Positions 36,621-44,157 of a DNA stretch of 64,000 nt are shown one piece after another. The translations under genes and the position numbers were made by a program. The DNA comes from Flaviramulus sp. (GTDB lineage: Bacteria > Bacteroidota > Bacteroidia > Flavobacteriales > Flavobacteriaceae), in NCBI GenBank assembly GCA_030731745.1, contig JANQTJ010000004.1, forward strand, positions 1 to 64,000. The letters run 5' to 3'. The notes under the pieces are model-generated. The model made no database searches, was not told where the DNA came from, and saw only the letters and a program-made list of their open reading frames with translations. Within the stretch, counting starts at the first letter, position 1, and each line of letters begins with the position of its first letter.

Positions 36621-37391
36621 ATGGCAACTTATAATAAAAGAGGTTACAAACCGAAAACCAAAGAAGAAATACAACATAACATTGAAGAAGGTTCTACAAC
36701 GGCAGAAGTTTTCAATACATTAGACGAAACAGCTTCAAAAACAGAGGCTTTTGTTGAAAAAAATCAAAAATACATTTTTGTAATCATAGGTATTGTAGCT
36801 GTGTTTGTTTTAGGATCTTTAGCTTATAAAGAGTTTATTGCTAAGCCCAAGCAAGTTTCTGCTATGAATGATATGTATCAAGCGCAAAAATATTTTAATG
36901 ATGCAGTTAACGGATCAGCCAAAGACTCGTTATATAATTTGGCTTTAACAGGTGGTGAAGGTAAATTCGGGATGTTAGATATCATAGAAGAATATAGCGG
37001 AACGCCATCAGCTAATTTAGCTAATTATTATGCGGGTACAGCTTATTTAAGATTGAAAGATTACAAAAATGCAGTTGAATATTTAGGTAATTTTAAAAGT
37101 GATGATGAAATTTTAGCTCCTTTAGCTAAAGGGAATATTGGTGATGCATTTGTACAATTAAATCAACAAGAAGATGCTTTAGGTTATTACGAGGAAGCTG
37201 CTGAGATGCGCGATAACGAATATACAACACCTATGTACTTGTTTAAAGCTGGTGTTATTGCTTTAGATTTAGGTGAAGCTAAAAAGGCGTTAACTTATTT
37301 TGAAAGAATAAAAAACGATTATGCCAATTCTACTGAAGCAACAAATGTGGATGTTTTTATAGGAAAGGCTCAAGTATTGGTAAGTAAATAG
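36621..37391 (+). CDS. YfgM-like TPR membrane protein
   Basis: 256 residues. A Thr/Lys-rich cytosolic N-terminus is followed by a single helix at ~50-70 (YIFVIIGIVAVFVLGSLAY), then periplasmic TPR-like helices (YYAGTAYLRLKDYKNAVEYL; ALGYYEEAAEMRDN). The topology matches YfgM, an ancillary SecYEG/PpiD-associated chaperone in E. coli, though the family link is loose. It is one base upstream of ribH, so the two are co-transcribed. Confidence 0.85.
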   Translation: MATYNKRGYKPKTKEEIQHNIEEGSTTAEVFNTLDETASKTEAFVEKNQKYIFVIIGIVAVFVLGSLAYKEFIAKPKQVSAMNDMYQAQKYFNDAVNGSAKDSLYNLALTGGEGKFGMLDIIEEYSGTPSANLANYYAGTAYLRLKDYKNAVEYLGNFKSDDEILAPLAKGNIGDAFVQLNQQEDALGYYEEAAEMRDNEYTTPMYLFKAGVIALDLGEAKKALTYFERIKNDYANSTEATNVDVFIGKAQVLVSK

Positions 37392-37392
37392 T

Positions 37393-37878
37393 ATGGCTAC
37401 GGCAAATAGAAATTTATCTGATTACGATAAAACAACAATCCCAAACGCGAATAAATTTCGGTTTGGGATTGTTGTTTCAGAGTGGAATGATACTATAACA
37501 GAAGGTTTGTATCAAGGTGCGTTTGATACATTAATAGCACATGGTGTTTTACCTACTAATATTATACGTTGGAATGTTCCGGGTAGTTTTGAACTTATTT
37601 ACGGTAGCAAAAAAATGCAAGAGCAAATGGTAAATGCGGTTATTGCTATAGGGAGTGTTATTCAAGGAGAAACCAAACATTTTGATTTTGTTTGTGAAGC
37701 TGTTTCCCAAGGCATTAAAGATTTAAATATTTTACACGAAACACCAGTTGTTTTCTGTTTACTTACAGATAATAATTTACAACAAGCTATTGACCGCTCT
37801 GGAGGTAAGCATGGCAACAAGGGTACTGAATCTGCTATTGCTGCAATTAAAATGGCAGAGTTACGGAAGAATAGTTAG
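37393..37878 (+). CDS. ribH: 6,7-dimethyl-8-ribityllumazine synthase
   Basis: 161 residues. It condenses 5-amino-6-ribitylaminouracil with 3,4-dihydroxybutanone phosphate, the penultimate step of riboflavin synthesis. Signatures are GIVVSEWND, NVPGSFELIYGSKKM, AIGSVIQGETKHFDFVC (catalytic His in KHFDF) and the Arg-containing end DRSGGKHGNKG. The next genes are unrelated to flavin synthesis. Confidence 0.97.
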   Translation: MATANRNLSDYDKTTIPNANKFRFGIVVSEWNDTITEGLYQGAFDTLIAHGVLPTNIIRWNVPGSFELIYGSKKMQEQMVNAVIAIGSVIQGETKHFDFVCEAVSQGIKDLNILHETPVVFCLLTDNNLQQAIDRSGGKHGNKGTESAIAAIKMAELRKNS

Positions 37879-38010
37879 ACATTAATTGTAGTGCTATTTT
37901 TTTTGTTGTTGTCAGTAGGAATTACTTTGTAAATGTTAACAATTTTTGGCATTTCAATCCTCTCTTTCTGTCTATTTTTGAGTATTTTTGGAGTATAGCA
38001 CTACTAAATT

Positions 38011-38244
38011 TTGTTTAAAACTCGAAAACATAAAACATTTAATTATCAACCTCGATTTTCGAAAGAAAATCAAGATGTTTCTGTCTTAGAAGATAATAAT
38101 AATTCAAAGGAGTTTATTTCAAAATGGAAAGAAATTAGAGGTAATAGACCAAAATCTAAAGGATTTTTACCCATAAGAACCTTAATGTTAGTTTTGGTAT
38201 TATTATTGATTTGTATGTATTTATTAGAAAAAAAATACATGTAA
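38011..38244 (+). CDS. Small tail-anchored membrane protein (paralogue A)
   Basis: 77 residues. No ATG exists; TTG at 38011 is the likely start, because an in-frame stop (TAA at 38005) lies just upstream. The motif RKHKTFNYQPRF is followed by a hydrophilic stretch and a C-terminal transmembrane helix (LMLVLVLLLICMYLLEKKYM). The next gene shares the design, so the two are paralogues of unknown function. Such proteins are sometimes mislabelled as a riboflavin synthase beta subunit because of the neighbouring ribH; nothing in the sequence supports that. Confidence 0.7.
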   Translation: MFKTRKHKTFNYQPRFSKENQDVSVLEDNNNSKEFISKWKEIRGNRPKSKGFLPIRTLMLVLVLLLICMYLLEKKYM

Positions 38245-38260
38245 CCAAAACTTAGGAATC

Positions 38261-38542
38261 ATGGGACTTTTAAAATTACGTAACAACAAAAAATTTAATT
38301 ATACGCCTCGTTATTTTGATGATAAAGGAGAGGGTAATCCTTTCGAAATTAAGCATAAGTTTGATGATTTTAGAAAAACGGTTGGAAGTAATAAAGGTTT
38401 AAAGGCTAAATTTAATGAAGCTTTTGAAGATTATAAAAATCCAGACAAAGATGCAAATAGAAGAATTTTAATTATTGTTGCCCTGCTTATTTTAGCGTTT
38501 TTATTTATCATCGATTTTGATTTAACAATATTTTTTTCATAA
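38261..38542 (+). CDS. Small tail-anchored membrane protein (paralogue B)
   Basis: 93 residues: MGLLKLRNNKKFNYTPRYFD, then a charged helical segment, then one C-terminal membrane helix (RRILIIVALLILAFLFIIDF). The FNYxPR motif near the N-terminus matches paralogue A. It ends six bases before mutL and 16 bases after paralogue A, so it is in the mutL operon. The function is unknown; a membrane-tethered adaptor is one possibility. Confidence 0.82.
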   Translation: MGLLKLRNNKKFNYTPRYFDDKGEGNPFEIKHKFDDFRKTVGSNKGLKAKFNEAFEDYKNPDKDANRRILIIVALLILAFLFIIDFDLTIFFS

Positions 38543-38548
38543 TACTAT

Positions 38549-40399
38549 ATGGCAGACATCATTCAGCTTTTACCAGATCATGTAGCGAATCAAATTGCCG
38601 CTGGAGAAGTTGTACAACGTCCTGCCTCTGTTGTAAAAGAACTACTTGAAAATGCTATTGATGCAGATGCAAGCTCCATAAAACTCCTCATAAAAGATGC
38701 TGGTAAAACACTCGTTCAAGTTATTGATAACGGAAAAGGCATGAGCACAACCGACGCGCGATTAAGTTTTGAGCGTCATGCAACATCGAAAATAAGAACA
38801 GCTGAAGATTTATTTCAATTACATACTAAAGGTTTTCGTGGAGAGGCTTTAGCAAGTATTGCAGCTATTGCACATGTAGAATTAAAAACAAAACAAGAGG
38901 TTGATGATGTTGGTAATACAATTGAAATAGAAGGAAGCAAAGTAGTTTTGCAAGAAGTTATTGTAACACCAAACGGCACATCAGTTTCAGTAAAAAACTT
39001 ATTTTTTAATATTCCTGCACGACGTAATTTTTTAAAATCTGATGTTGTAGAATTTCGTCATGTTGTTGATGAGTTTCATCGTGTTGCTTTAGCACATCCA
39101 AATATTAGTTTCGCTTTATACAATAATGGGAGCGAAACATTTAATTTACCTATCAGTAATTTCAGGCAACGTATTGTGAATATTTTTGGTATTAAAACCA
39201 ATGAAAAATTAGTGCCAGTTGAAGAAGATACCGAAGTGCTAAAAATTTCTGGTTTTGTTGGGAAACCTGAATTCGCAAAAAAAACAAGAGGCGAACAGTA
39301 CTTTTTTGTTAACAATCGTTTTATTAAAAGTGCTTATTTAAACCATGCTATATCTTCTGCATTTGATGGTTTACTTAAAAACGGGACACATCCAAGTTAC
39401 TTTTTAAAACTTGATGTAGATCCTCAAACCATTGATATTAATATTCATCCAACAAAAACGGAGATAAAGTTTGATGATGAACATACTCTGTACGCCTTAC
39501 TTCGTTCTGCAGTTAAACATAGTTTAGGACAGTTTAATATTGCTCCTGTTTTAGATTTTGATAGAGATCCTAATTTAGATACACCTTATAGTTACAAGAA
39601 TAATAATGCGGATGTGCCTAAAATTGAAGTTGATAGAAACTTTAATCCATTTCAAACAGATAGTAAGTTTTTGGGGAAACAAACTACGGTTTTCAAACCA
39701 ACAATAAATAATTGGGACAGTTTATACATAGGATTAGAATCTAAAGGCAACGATTCGACTAACAATTTTAGTGAGGCTCATTTTGAAAGTGAAGAACAAA
39801 ATACCTCTATTTTTGAAAATGAAAATGATATTGAAAAATTACATACAACCTACCAAATTCATAACAAATATATAGTTAGTACTATAAAATCTGGCATGTT
39901 GGTAATAGATCAAAACAGAGCGCATCAGCGTATTTTGTATGAAGATTTTCTTAAAAATATAACTATTAAAGAAGCCATAAGTCAGCAATTATTATTTCCG
40001 TTAGAGCTTCATTTTTCAAAAAAAGATTTCGAAATTATCAAACAGCTTAAAGTTGATTTAGAACATACTGGTTTTGTGTTTTCAAACGTTAAATATGAAT
40101 CTATTGAGATTATTGGAGTGCCCGTTGGAGTTCCAGAAAGTGAGGTTTCTATTATCTTAGAACAACTTATAAGTGACGTTGAAAACGAAGTTCCAGATAG
40201 TCATTTTAGCGCTACCGACTTGTTAGCAAAATCAATGGCGAAAAGTTTGGCTATTAAAACAGGTCAATCTTTAAAAAAGGATGAGCAAGAGCATTTGTTG
40301 AATAAATTATTTGCTTGCAAAGAACCAAATGTGTCACCAACTAACCGTATAACATTTGTTACCATGACTGTTGACGAATTAGATAAAAAATTTATATAG
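38549..40399 (+). CDS. mutL: DNA mismatch repair protein MutL
   Basis: 616 residues. The GHKL ATPase N-terminus is complete (ENAIDADASS, IDNGKGMS, FERHATSKI, TKGFRGEALASI), followed by the transducer domain. In the C-terminal domain the endonuclease motif DQHAxxExxxxE appears as DQNRAHQRILYE, losing the His and the first Glu, and the second conserved nuclease motif (CPHGRP) is CKEPNVSPTNR. MutL here therefore probably lacks intrinsic nicking activity, as in E. coli. It couples MutS recognition to downstream repair. mutS is not in the window. Confidence 0.96.
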   Translation: MADIIQLLPDHVANQIAAGEVVQRPASVVKELLENAIDADASSIKLLIKDAGKTLVQVIDNGKGMSTTDARLSFERHATSKIRTAEDLFQLHTKGFRGEALASIAAIAHVELKTKQEVDDVGNTIEIEGSKVVLQEVIVTPNGTSVSVKNLFFNIPARRNFLKSDVVEFRHVVDEFHRVALAHPNISFALYNNGSETFNLPISNFRQRIVNIFGIKTNEKLVPVEEDTEVLKISGFVGKPEFAKKTRGEQYFFVNNRFIKSAYLNHAISSAFDGLLKNGTHPSYFLKLDVDPQTIDINIHPTKTEIKFDDEHTLYALLRSAVKHSLGQFNIAPVLDFDRDPNLDTPYSYKNNNADVPKIEVDRNFNPFQTDSKFLGKQTTVFKPTINNWDSLYIGLESKGNDSTNNFSEAHFESEEQNTSIFENENDIEKLHTTYQIHNKYIVSTIKSGMLVIDQNRAHQRILYEDFLKNITIKEAISQQLLFPLELHFSKKDFEIIKQLKVDLEHTGFVFSNVKYESIEIIGVPVGVPESEVSIILEQLISDVENEVPDSHFSATDLLAKSMAKSLAIKTGQSLKKDEQEHLLNKLFACKEPNVSPTNRITFVTMTVDELDKKFI

Positions 40400-40402
40400 A
40401 AT

Positions 40403-41224
40403 ATGATGCGAATTTCAGAAACCGTCAAACATTTAATAATCATTAATGTGATTATGTTTATTGGCACGTTAACTGTTGGTCAAGGCGTTTTGTTTTATGA
40501 TTGGTTCGCGATGCATTTTCCGCAAAACCTAGCCTTCCAGCCCTGGCAAATAGTTACACATATGTTTATGCATGGTGGAGCTATGCATCTTTTATTTAAC
40601 ATGTTTGCGCTTTGGATGTTTGGTACACCTGTAGAGCAAGTTTTAGGCTCTAAACGGTTTTTATTTATTTATTTTTCTGCGGGTTTAGGGGCAGTCGCCT
40701 TACAAGTAGGATATTATTATTTTGATTTTTATAGTGCTTATAAAGGTATTTCAAGTTTGAATATGGAAGGAGAGTTGTTAAAAAAAATAATCTCAATTGA
40801 TGCTAGTGATGGTCAGTTTATTAAAGGAGATATATTAAGCAAGCAAATGATTCCATTTCTCAACGAATATTACTTTAATGCTAATTCGATTGATAGTACT
40901 GCCTTTAAGTCTTTGTTTGAAATGAATGTTATTGCCAGAAATACCATGGTTGGTGCGTCTGGATGTATTATGGGTATTTTAGTTGCTTTTGGAATGATGA
41001 ACCCAAATGCCGAACTTATGATGATATTCTTGCCAATTCCTATTAAGGCAAAATATTTTATACCAGGTATTATTATTCTAGATTTAATTTCAGGAATTAC
41101 AGGCCAGTCATTTTTTAGCCCAAGTAATACAGCCTACATGGCGCACGTAGGAGGCGCGTTAACAGGATTTATTATCATGTGGTATTGGAAAAAAACACAA
41201 TTTAACAAAAACCGGTGGGATTAA
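40403..41224 (+). CDS. Rhomboid-family intramembrane serine protease (1)
   Basis: 273 residues. The rhomboid core is visible: HMFMHGGAMHLLFNMFALWMFG (TM2 loop), GASGCIMGILVAF with the catalytic Ser, and AYMAHVGGALTGF with the catalytic His. A hydrophilic insertion of about 60 residues (SAYKGISSLNMEGELLKKII and on) lies between helices 3 and 4. It starts three bases after the mutL stop and overlaps the next rhomboid gene by one base. The substrate is unknown. Confidence 0.93.
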   Translation: MMRISETVKHLIIINVIMFIGTLTVGQGVLFYDWFAMHFPQNLAFQPWQIVTHMFMHGGAMHLLFNMFALWMFGTPVEQVLGSKRFLFIYFSAGLGAVALQVGYYYFDFYSAYKGISSLNMEGELLKKIISIDASDGQFIKGDILSKQMIPFLNEYYFNANSIDSTAFKSLFEMNVIARNTMVGASGCIMGILVAFGMMNPNAELMMIFLPIPIKAKYFIPGIIILDLISGITGQSFFSPSNTAYMAHVGGALTGFIIMWYWKKTQFNKNRWD

Positions 41225-42072
41225 TGACAACACTTTCTCAAGATATAAAACTAAAGCTTTCTAATCTTAATATATTAGAAAAAATAATAGCTGTTAATGT
41301 AGTTGTATTTTTTATTGGACTCATTTTAAAATCCAGTTTAGGCTGGTTAGAATTACCTAGCGGGTTTTCTAATTTTCTATCGAAACCTTGGGCAATAATT
41401 ACTTACGCTTTTTTGCATTACGATTTCTTCCATATCCTTTTTAATATGCTATGGTTGTATTTTTTAGGTCGCATGTTTCTAAATTTATTTGGACCAAAAA
41501 TGGCATTGAATATTTATTTTCTTGGAGCTATTTCAGGTGGATTATTTTTTATGTTATGCTATAATTTGTTGCCTAATGTGTTTGGAGAGCGTTCTAGTTT
41601 ATTAGGAGCTTCTGCAGCAATAAGAGCGTTATTGATTTTTTTATGTGCTTATATGCCAAATCAAGATATACGTTTCTTTATGTTTAATTTGAAGTTATGG
41701 TATGTTGGTGCTGCCATTATAGTTTTAGATATTATAGGTTTATTTGGGATAAATGCAGGCGGGAATTTAGCGCATTTAGGAGGTGCTTTATTGGGCTATT
41801 TTTACGCTAAACAATTAATAAAAGGACAGGATATTGGTAAGGGTTTTGAAAAGATTATGGATGCATTTACTAATTTTTTTAAAGCTTCAAAAAAAACACC
41901 TTTAAAAACCGTTCATAAAAATAAAAGTAAAGTTGGTGGTTATAATAAAGCAGATTTTAACGAGTATAATAATCAAAAGAAAATAGATGTCATTCTGGAT
42001 AAAATTAGTAAAAGCGGTTATGATAGTTTAAATAGTGAAGAAAAAGAATTTTTATTTAAAGCAGGAAAATAA
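41224..42072 (+). CDS. Rhomboid-family intramembrane serine protease (2)
   Basis: The ATG at 41224 (TAATG overlap with the previous stop) is used rather than GTG at 41215. 282 residues. Core motifs are LHYDFFHILFNMLWLYFLGR, GASAAIRALLIF (catalytic Ser) and LAHLGGALLGYF (catalytic His), followed by a basic ~80-residue cytosolic tail. It is a diverged paralogue of the preceding protein and translationally coupled to it, so the two may act together. Confidence 0.93.
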   Translation: MTTLSQDIKLKLSNLNILEKIIAVNVVVFFIGLILKSSLGWLELPSGFSNFLSKPWAIITYAFLHYDFFHILFNMLWLYFLGRMFLNLFGPKMALNIYFLGAISGGLFFMLCYNLLPNVFGERSSLLGASAAIRALLIFLCAYMPNQDIRFFMFNLKLWYVGAAIIVLDIIGLFGINAGGNLAHLGGALLGYFYAKQLIKGQDIGKGFEKIMDAFTNFFKASKKTPLKTVHKNKSKVGGYNKADFNEYNNQKKIDVILDKISKSGYDSLNSEEKEFLFKAGK

Positions 42073-42104
42073 TTATTAGAAAAATAAAATATGTAATTAG
42101 ATAA

Positions 42105-43133
42105 ATGAAAAATTTAAGCTTAATAAGTAAAATTATCTATTTCATTAATATGGTAGTAGCAATATTGTTACTATTATCTTACATTTTACCACTATTGCCT
42201 CCTAAAACCTTTTCTATTTTGTCTGTTTTAAATTTAGGAGTTTCTTTCTTGATTTTAATTAACGGATTATGCTTTTTATATTGGTTAGTGAAGTTAAAAA
42301 AGCACATGATTCTATCATTAATAGTCTTATCCATTGGCTATTTTTCTTTTGGTTCTCTGTATAAATTTTCTTCTTCAAAAAAGATTCAAAATATAGAAAA
42401 TATAAAGGTTATGAATTATAATGTGAGGCTTTTCAATTTATACGATTGGCTTCCAGAAGCTAATCTAGAAACCAAAATCATTGATTTTATTAAAAAAGAA
42501 TCCCCAGATGTTTTAAGTGTTCAAGAATACCATCCCCATCAAAACATAAACTTATCTTTTTTCAAATACAAATACGAACATCTATCCGGAAAAAAAGTAA
42601 AATATGGGCAAGCTATTTTTTCGCAATATCCTATTATAAATTCTGGTTCGGTAGAATTTCCAAACACACCTAATAATGCCATTTTTGTTGATATTATTAA
42701 GGGAGTTGATACCTTAAGAATTTACAATATACATTTAGAATCCCTTCGTATAAATACTAAAGTTGAGAGTTTAAAAACTGAAGATTCTGAGCGTCTTTTT
42801 AAGCGAATTGGTACCACATTTAAAATGCAACAATTTCAAACAGAGTTATTTCTTCAGCATAAAGCAGCATGTAAATATAAAATGGTGATTTGTGGTGATT
42901 TTAATAATACGGCGTTCTCTTATGTTTACAGAAAAATAAAAGGCGACCTAAACGATGCTTTTAAAGAAGCCGGGAATGGGTTTGGTCGTACGTATGATTT
43001 TAAATTCTTTCCAGTTAGAATAGATTTTATTTTTGCTGATGAAGCTTTTTTAGTAAATGGTTTTAAAGCTTACAACGAGCATTACTCAGATCATTTTCCT
43101 ATTATGGCAACATTGAGTTTATCCGAAGATTGA
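42105..43133 (+). CDS. Endonuclease/exonuclease/phosphatase family membrane protein
   Basis: 342 residues. Two or three N-terminal helices (~10-95) precede a Mg-dependent EEP domain: NYNVRLFNLYDW, SVQEYHP (metal Glu), YNIHLESLR, VICGDFNNT and the terminal YSDHFPIMA. Enzymes of this fold cleave nucleic acids, phospholipids or nucleotides; the membrane-anchored form with an outward domain suggests an extracytoplasmic substrate. It is 32 bases after the second rhomboid gene and converges with the DUF6122 gene with two bases between. Confidence 0.9.
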   Translation: MKNLSLISKIIYFINMVVAILLLLSYILPLLPPKTFSILSVLNLGVSFLILINGLCFLYWLVKLKKHMILSLIVLSIGYFSFGSLYKFSSSKKIQNIENIKVMNYNVRLFNLYDWLPEANLETKIIDFIKKESPDVLSVQEYHPHQNINLSFFKYKYEHLSGKKVKYGQAIFSQYPIINSGSVEFPNTPNNAIFVDIIKGVDTLRIYNIHLESLRINTKVESLKTEDSERLFKRIGTTFKMQQFQTELFLQHKAACKYKMVICGDFNNTAFSYVYRKIKGDLNDAFKEAGNGFGRTYDFKFFPVRIDFIFADEAFLVNGFKAYNEHYSDHFPIMATLSLSED

Positions 43134-43135
43134 TT

Positions 43136-43444
43136 TTACATAAAATAGCAATCTACTATATCAGCGATTATATGAATTCCTAAACCTAAAGCAACTAATC
43201 TGGTTTTTTTCGGAATTAAAAGAAATAAATAAAACGTAATAGCGAAAGATGAGTGAAGTGGATGAAAATCTATACTGCATCTATTAGGATCAAAAATAGG
43301 ATTGGCTAAAATATGATCTAAATCTATCAATATCCCTGCAAGCATGATTATTAAAGCCTTCTTCCAAATAGGTTTATACCAGACTAAAGCAACAATTAAA
43401 GGGATTATAAAATGACAACCGTAATGAGTAATATTTTGAAGCAT
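43136..43444 (-). CDS. DUF6122-type small membrane protein
   Basis: 102 residues. His/Asp-rich short loops lie between three or four hydrophobic helices: ITHYGCHFIIPLIVALVW, MLAGILIDLDHILANP, FHPLHSSFAI and GLGIHIIADIVDCYFM. The DxDH, HPLH and HIIAD arrangement recalls LexA-regulated YdjM-type membrane-bound metal hydrolases, reduced in size. Its ATG shares bases with the WbqC stop, so they are coupled. Confidence 0.8.
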   Translation of the reverse strand: MLQNITHYGCHFIIPLIVALVWYKPIWKKALIIMLAGILIDLDHILANPIFDPNRCSIDFHPLHSSFAITFYLFLLIPKKTRLVALGLGIHIIADIVDCYFM

Positions 43445-44067
43445 TATTTAAGATTTTCAATTTGAGATTCCAAATAATTAACGGCATTTGGGCCTTCGTT
43501 AAAAAGCAAATCTAGAATACTTAGGTTAGGTAAGAAACCATGTTTGACTCCAAAAACTTGTGTATAATTATCAAAATTTTGTAGTTTTTCCTTTTTAGCG
43601 TTTACAAGATATCTGTAGTCATTTTTATCTTCTACTACTTTTATAAATGACTCTGTTTTAGAAGTGTTTAGTTCTAACTGTAAACAATCACAAACAACTT
43701 CGAAACATTTTAAATTGTAATCTAAAATGTATGTTGTTTTTTGAGAAAACAAAGGTTTAAATTCATCTTCATAATATTCAAAAAAAGGAGATGTTTTATA
43801 TGCAGAAAGTAATGATTTCCAATGATTGTCTTGCCATTTTTCTTCATTAAAAATTTTTACATCCCTATATTTTTGACGATTTTTTTGAGAGTGAATTACA
43901 GGTATATTTAATACTAATTTTCCATTAGCGCCATATATGGAAGCACGATTTCTGTATGTCTGTTTTAAAAAATTATCATCCATTTCAAAAACTATTTCCT
44001 TAGCATTCATAATGGCAACAAAGTGCGCTATGTTAGGAAAATATGTTGGATGTATTAATATGTCCAT
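43444..44067 (-). CDS. WbqC-like family protein
   Basis: 207 residues with the WbqC pattern: PTYFPNIAHFVAIMNAKEIVFEMDDNF, QTYRNRASIYGANGKLVLNIPV, WQDNHWKSLLSAY.. and FFEYYEDEF, ending in SILDLLFNEGPNA. WbqC proteins are linked to polysaccharide or surface-glycan gene clusters, with unknown enzymatic role. The start lies nine bases after a hairpin repeat (44077-44098). It precedes the DUF6122 gene in one operon. Confidence 0.9.
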   Translation of the reverse strand: MDILIHPTYFPNIAHFVAIMNAKEIVFEMDDNFLKQTYRNRASIYGANGKLVLNIPVIHSQKNRQKYRDVKIFNEEKWQDNHWKSLLSAYKTSPFFEYYEDEFKPLFSQKTTYILDYNLKCFEVVCDCLQLELNTSKTESFIKVVEDKNDYRYLVNAKKEKLQNFDNYTQVFGVKHGFLPNLSILDLLFNEGPNAVNYLESQIENLK

Positions 44068-44076
44068 GCCATTTTT

Positions 44077-44098
44077 GATTCCTGCGGAAGCAAGAATC
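44077..44098. repeat. REP-like palindromic hairpin upstream of the wbqC-like gene
   Basis: GATTCCTGC-GGAA-GCAAGAATC is an inverted repeat with one mismatch, directly upstream of the start codon. From memory, GATTCCTGC...GCAGGAATC hairpins are frequent in flavobacterial intergenic regions, so this is probably a REP-like unit. In mRNA of the WbqC-like gene it would fold right before the start and could affect translation. Confidence 0.5.
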
Positions 44099-44157
44099 TA
44101 TTGTTTTTTAATAAAAATTCAATTTAAAGATTCTTACTTGTGAACTAATGAGAATAT

